Below, piece after piece: positions 59,465 to 64,000 of a stretch of DNA of 64,000 bases (within the stretch, counting starts at the first letter, position 1; every line of letters begins with the position of its first letter). The translations under genes and the position numbers were made by a program. The stretch spans positions 8,406 to 72,405 of the forward strand of contig CAZVMN010000014.1 of the NCBI GenBank assembly GCA_964629015.1. Direction: 5' to 3'. The notes under the pieces were generated by a model. The model made no database searches. It saw only the letters and a program-made list of their open reading frames with translations, and was not told the origin of the DNA. This DNA comes from Oceanococcus sp964629015 (GTDB taxonomy: Bacteria > Pseudomonadota > Gammaproteobacteria > Nevskiales > Oceanococcaceae).

Positions 59465-61849
59465 TTACTGCTGTTGTTGCTGCGCGGGTTGTGGGGTGGT
59501 TGCAGGCTGCTGTTGCTGCTCGCTTTTGGGCTGCTGCTGTTGCTTACGAAAAAAGTCGGTCAGCTTGTCGTTGAGCTTGTCTTTCAACTCCTCCTTTTTC
59601 TCGTCCACTTTGCCCTGCAACTCCGCCCTCGCCTTTTCCTTGAGCACCTCTTCCAGGTCGATTTTGAACTGAGGCTTGGTCAAAGGCCCGGTGACGGAAA
59701 CAGGAATGGCCAGCCCCACCAATTTGGACAAGGTTTTGTCATTTCGCGTGGTCGCATTCTCAAGCAAGGTCGGCGACAGCTTCAGATCAAACTGCCCGCC
59801 AAACACATCGATGAAACCGTCACCGCCAAACTTGAACCAGGGATTATTCCCACCCAGATCCTGAACTTTGAGCTTGCCGGACTGAATCAGGAAACGCCCC
59901 ACCAGTTCGCTGAAACCCGTGGATTCGCCCGTTTGCGCCGCTTGGGATTTTTGCCCGCCAGCCAAGGCACTGGCTTTGCGAACCAGATCAACCAGACTGA
60001 TGCCTTTGACCTCACCATCCTTGAGCTTGTAGTTGGCCTCGCCGCTGGCGCTGGAACGCAAGCTACCGACGGTTGAGCCTTGCGACTGCAGATTCATGCC
60101 CAACTCGGTGGTGCCGGTAATCCAGCGGCTGCCCCAGCCATCGTGCAGAAAATCACCCAAGCCGATGGCCTTGGCCGACAGATCCACTCCCAACAGCGGC
60201 TTGGGCTTGGTCGCGTCGATGCTGTTGTTCAGCGCCAGTTGGCCACCGTAGGCATTGGCCACCAGTTGCTGCTTGACCGGCGTCCCGGGTCGCGCATCGG
60301 CAGTCCAGCGCACGTCACGGAATTTCACCCCGTATGCATTGAATCGGCTGATCTGGACGCGTGCCGTAAGGTTCAGATCACGCGCCCAATCCATTGGCAC
60401 CTCCATGCTGTTGAGGTCACCGCCGGAAGAGCTGGGCTTGCTCGACGAAGACGCCGATGCGCCTTCACCGCCCACCCAATCGGTCACCGTCAAACCCGCC
60501 AGATCCAAATTGGCGCGCAACTGCGGCTTGCTGAACTGAGCGACCGACGCGTTACCCGACAAGGCTTCGCCCGCGAGTTTGCCCTTGATGCTTTCCACCG
60601 CAATACGATCTGGTGCGATGGAAAAATTCATATCGAGGTGACTTGGCCCGGGTGATTTGGCCACGCCAATCGGATAACCCAAGGCCGCAAGATAGGCGTG
60701 CAAATCCAAGGGCTTGATGCTGACGCTGCCACTGCCCGTTTGTTTGGCGATACTGCTCATCGCGGTTTTGGCCACCAGTTTCAGCTCACCAAAACCCAGA
60801 TCCAGCGTCGCCGCCTCCACCCGATCTGCCCCCAAAGAGGCATCGGCCTGCAGGGCAAAATTCAGATTGGGCCAATTGCTGGACTCATCCGGCAACGCCA
60901 CCTCCAGCGCTTTGGCCACCCGGCGCACATCCACGCTGGTGCCCTTGACGTCGAGCTTGGCCTTCTGCGAGGTTGCCAACTCATCAAGCTGCGCACTGAG
61001 TTGGATCACTTGATCGACAAAGCGCAGCTCACCATCCGAAATTGCTGCGGTTTGAGTATTGCCGTTATAAGCCGCATTCAAAGCCAGCTCGAGTTGCTGG
61101 GTATCGCCAGGGACCGCGCCTCCACTGGCCTTGGCCGTGGCTTTAAAGTCTTCAAGCCGGGCAAAAGGGCCATCCAGTTCAAACTGCCAGCCACTTTCAG
61201 CCTCAAGCTCCAAGCGGGTTTTGTCCGCCATCGTCAAAACCACCGACAGCGCCAGCGTCGAAGGCTCACCCAGCTTGATCTGGCCGGTTTCCAGGTTCAG
61301 CCCTTCCACGACCGTGACCTGATCCGCATCGCGCCATTGCACCCGGGCATTCACCAGCTCCAGCCCGGCGATACTCAAATCATCAAGATTCGCTTCGCCA
61401 CGAACTTCGACCGGATCATCGGATGGGGCCGCGTCCTGCTCACCCGCAGCACCGAGGTCATCCCAATTGGTGGAACCGTCGGCTTTGCGCTGAAGATTCA
61501 GCACCAGACCATGCAGAGCGATCTTACCCAGCTCGAACTGACCCTTGAGTAGCGGAACCAGCCGCAGGCGCGCTTCAACATGCTCAATTCGGGCGAACTC
61601 GGCGTCGTCAAAACCGGCCGCATTGGATAACGCAATCTCATTAGCTTGCACACCCAGCCACGGAAAAACGCTGAGCTCCAGAGGCCCCGACAGGGTCAGA
61701 TCACGCCCCGTTTGTTTTTTGACCTGCGCTTGAATGTCGTCTTTGTAATCGTTGGGGTCAAAGGTGTACGCAATGACTGCCAGCGCGCCGCCCAGCAGCA
61801 CGATCAAACCGATGACGATGAAAAGAAACTTTTTCAGAAACGGGCTCAT
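59465..61849 (-). CDS. AsmA-family envelope protein
   Basis: A 794-residue protein anchored by one N-terminal helix (residues 6-29). FDPNDYKDDIQAQVKKQTGRDLTLSG near residue 35 (in part FDPNDYK and TGRDLTLSG) and the following LSVFPWLGV are the AsmA opening. Long repeated beta-strand patterns follow, as in bridge-like phospholipid transport proteins. The C-terminal conserved region is ISLVDLVRKASALAGG and PVSVTGPLTKPQFKIDLEEVLK. It ends in a Gln-rich tail encoded by CAG/CAA runs. ATG 61849 is preferred over 61885. Confidence 0.88.
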   Translation of the reverse strand: MSPFLKKFLFIVIGLIVLLGGALAVIAYTFDPNDYKDDIQAQVKKQTGRDLTLSGPLELSVFPWLGVQANEIALSNAAGFDDAEFARIEHVEARLRLVPLLKGQFELGKIALHGLVLNLQRKADGSTNWDDLGAAGEQDAAPSDDPVEVRGEANLDDLSIAGLELVNARVQWRDADQVTVVEGLNLETGQIKLGEPSTLALSVVLTMADKTRLELEAESGWQFELDGPFARLEDFKATAKASGGAVPGDTQQLELALNAAYNGNTQTAAISDGELRFVDQVIQLSAQLDELATSQKAKLDVKGTSVDVRRVAKALEVALPDESSNWPNLNFALQADASLGADRVEAATLDLGFGELKLVAKTAMSSIAKQTGSGSVSIKPLDLHAYLAALGYPIGVAKSPGPSHLDMNFSIAPDRIAVESIKGKLAGEALSGNASVAQFSKPQLRANLDLAGLTVTDWVGGEGASASSSSKPSSSGGDLNSMEVPMDWARDLNLTARVQISRFNAYGVKFRDVRWTADARPGTPVKQQLVANAYGGQLALNNSIDATKPKPLLGVDLSAKAIGLGDFLHDGWGSRWITGTTELGMNLQSQGSTVGSLRSSASGEANYKLKDGEVKGISLVDLVRKASALAGGQKSQAAQTGESTGFSELVGRFLIQSGKLKVQDLGGNNPWFKFGGDGFIDVFGGQFDLKLSPTLLENATTRNDKTLSKLVGLAIPVSVTGPLTKPQFKIDLEEVLKEKARAELQGKVDEKKEELKDKLNDKLTDFFRKQQQQPKSEQQQQPATTPQPAQQQQQ

Positions 61850-62032
61850 GCGCAATCCCAACAACATAAATAGGAGAGAACTCATCGACCCGCAGCATCG
61901 CGGGGAGTTCAGAACCCAAGCTTACCGGAGGGGGACATAACGGGCGATGATATGACTGCCGCAGGGCGCTCACACGACACAGGCACGAGCCCGGAGCGCT
62001 CCCCCTTAACGTGGTAACAACACGAGGCTCGA

Positions 62033-62106
62033 TGGAGCGGGTGATGGGAATCGAACCCACATTAAAAGCTTGGGAAGCTTCCGTTCTACCATTGAACTAC
62101 ACCCGC
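62033..62106 (-). tRNA. tRNA-Gly (anticodon CCC)
   Basis: 74 bases with acceptor stem GCGGGTG / CACCCGC, anticodon loop TTCCCAA with CCC, T-arm GGGTTCGATTCCC and an encoded CCA. It resembles glyU of E. coli. No neighbouring tRNA; the promoter boxes upstream are not clear. Confidence 0.95.
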
Positions 62107-62117
62107 AAAACCGTTGA

Positions 62118-62140
62118 CGAAATCGTCGAGAACGATTTCG
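62118..62140. other. Inverted repeat upstream of tRNA-Gly
   Basis: CGAAATCGT / ACGATTTCG, a perfect 9-bp inverted repeat with a five-base loop, 12 bases before the tRNA-Gly 5' end. No T-run follows on either strand, so it is not a standard terminator; it may be an operator or a leader stem. Confidence 0.4.
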
Positions 62141-62307
62141 CACGAGCCGCAAAGCGGCGAGCCCGCACGTTCGAAGTTTAGCTCAAAACCGGGCGCACAA
62201 GCGCACGCCACACGACCCGCCCGACTGATTCGGTAGAATGTTGGGGTTAGACACGAGCAACCGACGTTTTCGTCGCACGTGCGATTTCAGCAATCTCCAG
62301 AGGTGTT

Positions 62308-62520
62308 ATGAGTCACAGCCCACATATTGTGGTCAACGGCGATCCTCAGCCTTGGCGGGATGGCGAAACCTTGGCCACGCTGATCGAGCAGCTGGGGCTG
62401 AGCGGCAAACGCATCGCAGTTGAGGTCAATCAGGACATCATCCCGCGCGCGCAGCATGACCAGCATTTGCTCAGCGCAGGTGATCAGGTCGAGATTATTC
62501 AAGCCATCGGCGGCGGCTGA
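62308..62520 (+). CDS. thiS: Thiamine biosynthesis sulfur carrier ThiS
   Basis: A 70-residue ubiquitin-like protein ending in GGG (AIGGG), the C-terminus that becomes a thiocarboxylate. VVNGDPQPWRDGETLATLIEQL matches the family start. It donates sulfur to ThiG for the thiazole ring. It is 25 bases upstream of thiG. No TPP riboswitch (THI box with its CTGAGA element) could be found in the 200 bases upstream. Confidence 0.92.
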   Translation: MSHSPHIVVNGDPQPWRDGETLATLIEQLGLSGKRIAVEVNQDIIPRAQHDQHLLSAGDQVEIIQAIGGG

Positions 62521-62545
62521 GGCACCCTACCGAATTTAGGACATC

Positions 62546-63328
62546 ATGAGTCAGGACACGCTCACCATTGCAGGTCGTCAGTACAACTCGCGCCTGCTGG
62601 TTGGAACCGGAAAGTACAAAGATTTCGACGAAACCGGCCGCGCCATTGAAGCCAGCGGCGCTGAAATCGTCACCGTGGCTTTGCGCCGGACAAATCTGGG
62701 ACAAAACCCGGACGAGCCCAATTTGCTGGATGTGATCCCACCGGATCGTTACACCATCCTGCCCAACACCGCAGGCTGCTACACCGCCGCCGACGCGTTG
62801 CGCACCTGCCGTCTGGCGCGCGAGCTTCTGGACGACCACCGCTTGGTCAAACTGGAAGTGCTGGGCGACCAGAAAACCTTGTACCCGGATGTGCCAGCCA
62901 CGCTGGAAGCTGCCGAGATACTGGTCAAGGAGGGCTTTGAGGTGATGGTCTACACCAGCGATGACCCGATCATCGCCAAACGCCTGGAAGAGATGGGTTG
63001 CGTAGCCGTGATGCCGCTGGCCGCGCCGATCGGCTCCGGGCTGGGTATTCAGAACAAGTACAACATTCTGACCATCATCGAAAACGCGCAAGTGCCGATT
63101 CTGGTTGATGCGGGCGTGGGCACAGCTTCGGATGCCGCACTGGCCATGGAGCTGGGCTGCGACGGCGTATTGATGAACACCGCGATTGCCGAAGCCAAAG
63201 ATCCAATCCTCATGGCCCAGGCGATGAAACACGGCATCATCGCCGGTCGCCAGGCTTTTCTGGCTGGACGTATGCCGCGTCGGCGCTTTGCCTCAGCCTC
63301 CTCCCCGCTCAGCGGCTTGATCGACTGA
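62546..63328 (+). CDS. thiG: Thiazole synthase ThiG
   Basis: A 260-residue TIM-barrel enzyme that forms the thiazole moiety of thiamine from DXP, dehydroglycine and ThiS thiocarboxylate. YNSRLLVGTGKYKDF at residues 13-27, VTVALRRTN, LPNTAGCYTA near residue 72, LVKLEVLGD near residue 108 with the Schiff-base Lys, and VDAGVGTASDAALAMELGCDGVL near residue 190 are all present. Its TGA overlaps the start of trmB (TGATG). Confidence 0.95.
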   Translation: MSQDTLTIAGRQYNSRLLVGTGKYKDFDETGRAIEASGAEIVTVALRRTNLGQNPDEPNLLDVIPPDRYTILPNTAGCYTAADALRTCRLARELLDDHRLVKLEVLGDQKTLYPDVPATLEAAEILVKEGFEVMVYTSDDPIIAKRLEEMGCVAVMPLAAPIGSGLGIQNKYNILTIIENAQVPILVDAGVGTASDAALAMELGCDGVLMNTAIAEAKDPILMAQAMKHGIIAGRQAFLAGRMPRRRFASASSPLSGLID

Positions 63329-64000
63329 TGACCACATTGGCCGACAAACCCGTCCACCAACCCGGCCCGCCGCGCACCTACGTGCGGCGCGAAGGCCGCC
63401 TGACCGATGGGCAGAAACGCGCGCTGACCGAGCTGCTGCCGCAATTCACCTACCCCGAAGATGGGCGCGCACCGGCCGAGGTGTTCGGACGTGACGCCGA
63501 ACGTGTGCTGGAAATCGGCTTCGGCAATGGCGAAAGCCTGGCCGCACAAGCAGGCAACCACCGCGAGCAGGATTTCATCGGCCTGGAGGTCCATCGCCCC
63601 GGGGTCGGCTACCTGTTGCAAGCGGTGGAAGCCGATGCACTGAGCAATGTCCGGGTCAGCAGCAGTGATGCGCTGTTGTTTCTCGATAGCGCTTTACCGG
63701 AAGCAAGCATTGATCGCGTGCAGGTGTTCTTCCCCGACCCTTGGCCGAAGAAGCGTCACCATAAACGTCGCATCGTGCGTCCGGATGCCTTGGACAAGAT
63801 TGCCCGCGTGATGAAGCCGGGGGCGATATTGGCTCTGGCCACCGACTGGGACAACTACGCCGAGCAGATGATGGAGGTGCTCAGCGCCCACCCGGCGTTT
63901 GAAAACTGCCATGGTGAAGGCCAGTTCGCCCCGCGCGCCGAGCGCATCGTGACCCGCTTCGAGCGACGCGCCCACCGCTTGGGGCATACAATCCACGATC
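63328..64000 (+). CDS. trmB: tRNA (guanine(46)-N7)-methyltransferase TrmB, C-terminus outside the window
   Basis: An open frame of at least 224 codons from ATG 63328 to the window end. RTYVRREGRLTDGQKRAL near residue 16, VLEIGFGNGES near residue 61 (SAM motif I), FIGLEVHRPGVGYLL, and VQVFFPDPWPKKRHHKRRIV near residue 132 are diagnostic. It methylates G46 of several tRNAs. The pairing thiS-thiG-trmB is common in gammaproteobacteria. Translationally coupled to thiG by a one-base overlap. Confidence 0.95.
   Translation, partial: MTTLADKPVHQPGPPRTYVRREGRLTDGQKRALTELLPQFTYPEDGRAPAEVFGRDAERVLEIGFGNGESLAAQAGNHREQDFIGLEVHRPGVGYLLQAVEADALSNVRVSSSDALLFLDSALPEASIDRVQVFFPDPWPKKRHHKRRIVRPDALDKIARVMKPGAILALATDWDNYAEQMMEVLSAHPAFENCHGEGQFAPRAERIVTRFERRAHRLGHTIHD

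Noticed and set aside
62033..62106. tRNA genes as attachment sites of integrated elements
   Set aside because: No integrase gene and no duplicated tRNA 3' end were found beside any of the four tRNAs.
62107..62307. Possible TPP riboswitch upstream of thiS
   Set aside because: The conserved THI-box elements are absent; only a short inverted repeat near the tRNA was seen.

Overview
The window reads as chromosomal DNA of a free-living gammaproteobacterium. The housekeeping set supports this: rppH, truD, mutY-yggX-tRNA-Phe, thiS-thiG-trmB, the tRNA-Ala/tRNA-Glu pair, beta-carbonic anhydrase, a ProQ/FinO protein and a bactofilin. Fatty-acid activation and oxidation genes and secreted proteins with GlyGly-CTERM-like tails would fit the Nevskiales/Xanthomonadales side of the class. 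That placement is an inference from gene content and was not tested. Most of the window looks moderately GC-rich by eye, with AT-richer stretches inside the polysaccharide locus.

Layout. 0-20 kb holds ordinary chromosome: RNA decay (rppH), small phosphatases, an ArsR-methyltransferase fusion coupled to a bile-acid-family transporter, a secreted trypsin-like protease, a NucA-type nuclease, an outer-membrane protein, Nudix and ferredoxin genes, PhzF, acyl-CoA ligase, truD, two tRNAs with a clear promoter and terminator, an M48 lipoprotein protease, a DsbD-like reductase and an acyl-CoA dehydrogenase. 19.8-48 kb is a large surface-polysaccharide locus, almost entirely on the minus strand. 48-64 kb returns to core genes (FabH-like and CrtI-like enzymes, carbonic anhydrase, ProQ, bactofilin, PurU, a large secreted beta-helix protein, tRNA-Phe, YggX, MutY, AsmA, tRNA-Gly, ThiS, ThiG, TrmB).

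How the polysaccharide locus works (inference from families). In transcription order on the minus strand it begins with a small lipoprotein, then a terminator-like hairpin, YjbH-like outer-membrane protein, Wza and Wzc. PseB, PseC, PseF, PseG, a formyltransferase-like protein and PseI follow; together they should make a CMP-activated pseudaminic acid. No PseH acetyltransferase is present, and the formyltransferase-like gene sits inside the pathway, which suggests an N-formylated nonulosonate. A putative glycosyltransferase, a sulfotransferase, a methyltransferase, a Wzx-type flippase, two more glycosyltransferases, two more sulfotransferases, a Wzy-type polymerase and sugar epimerases complete the set. 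The single plus-strand gene of the locus encodes a fusion of an epimerase-like domain and an initiating phosphoglycosyl transferase. The prediction is a Wzx/Wzy-dependent, sulfated, pseudaminic-acid-containing capsule or exopolysaccharide.

No insertion sequence, prophage or CRISPR array was recognised. Two gene-poor stretches (22463-23395 and 32448-32814) flank or interrupt the polysaccharide locus and may be scars of past rearrangement.
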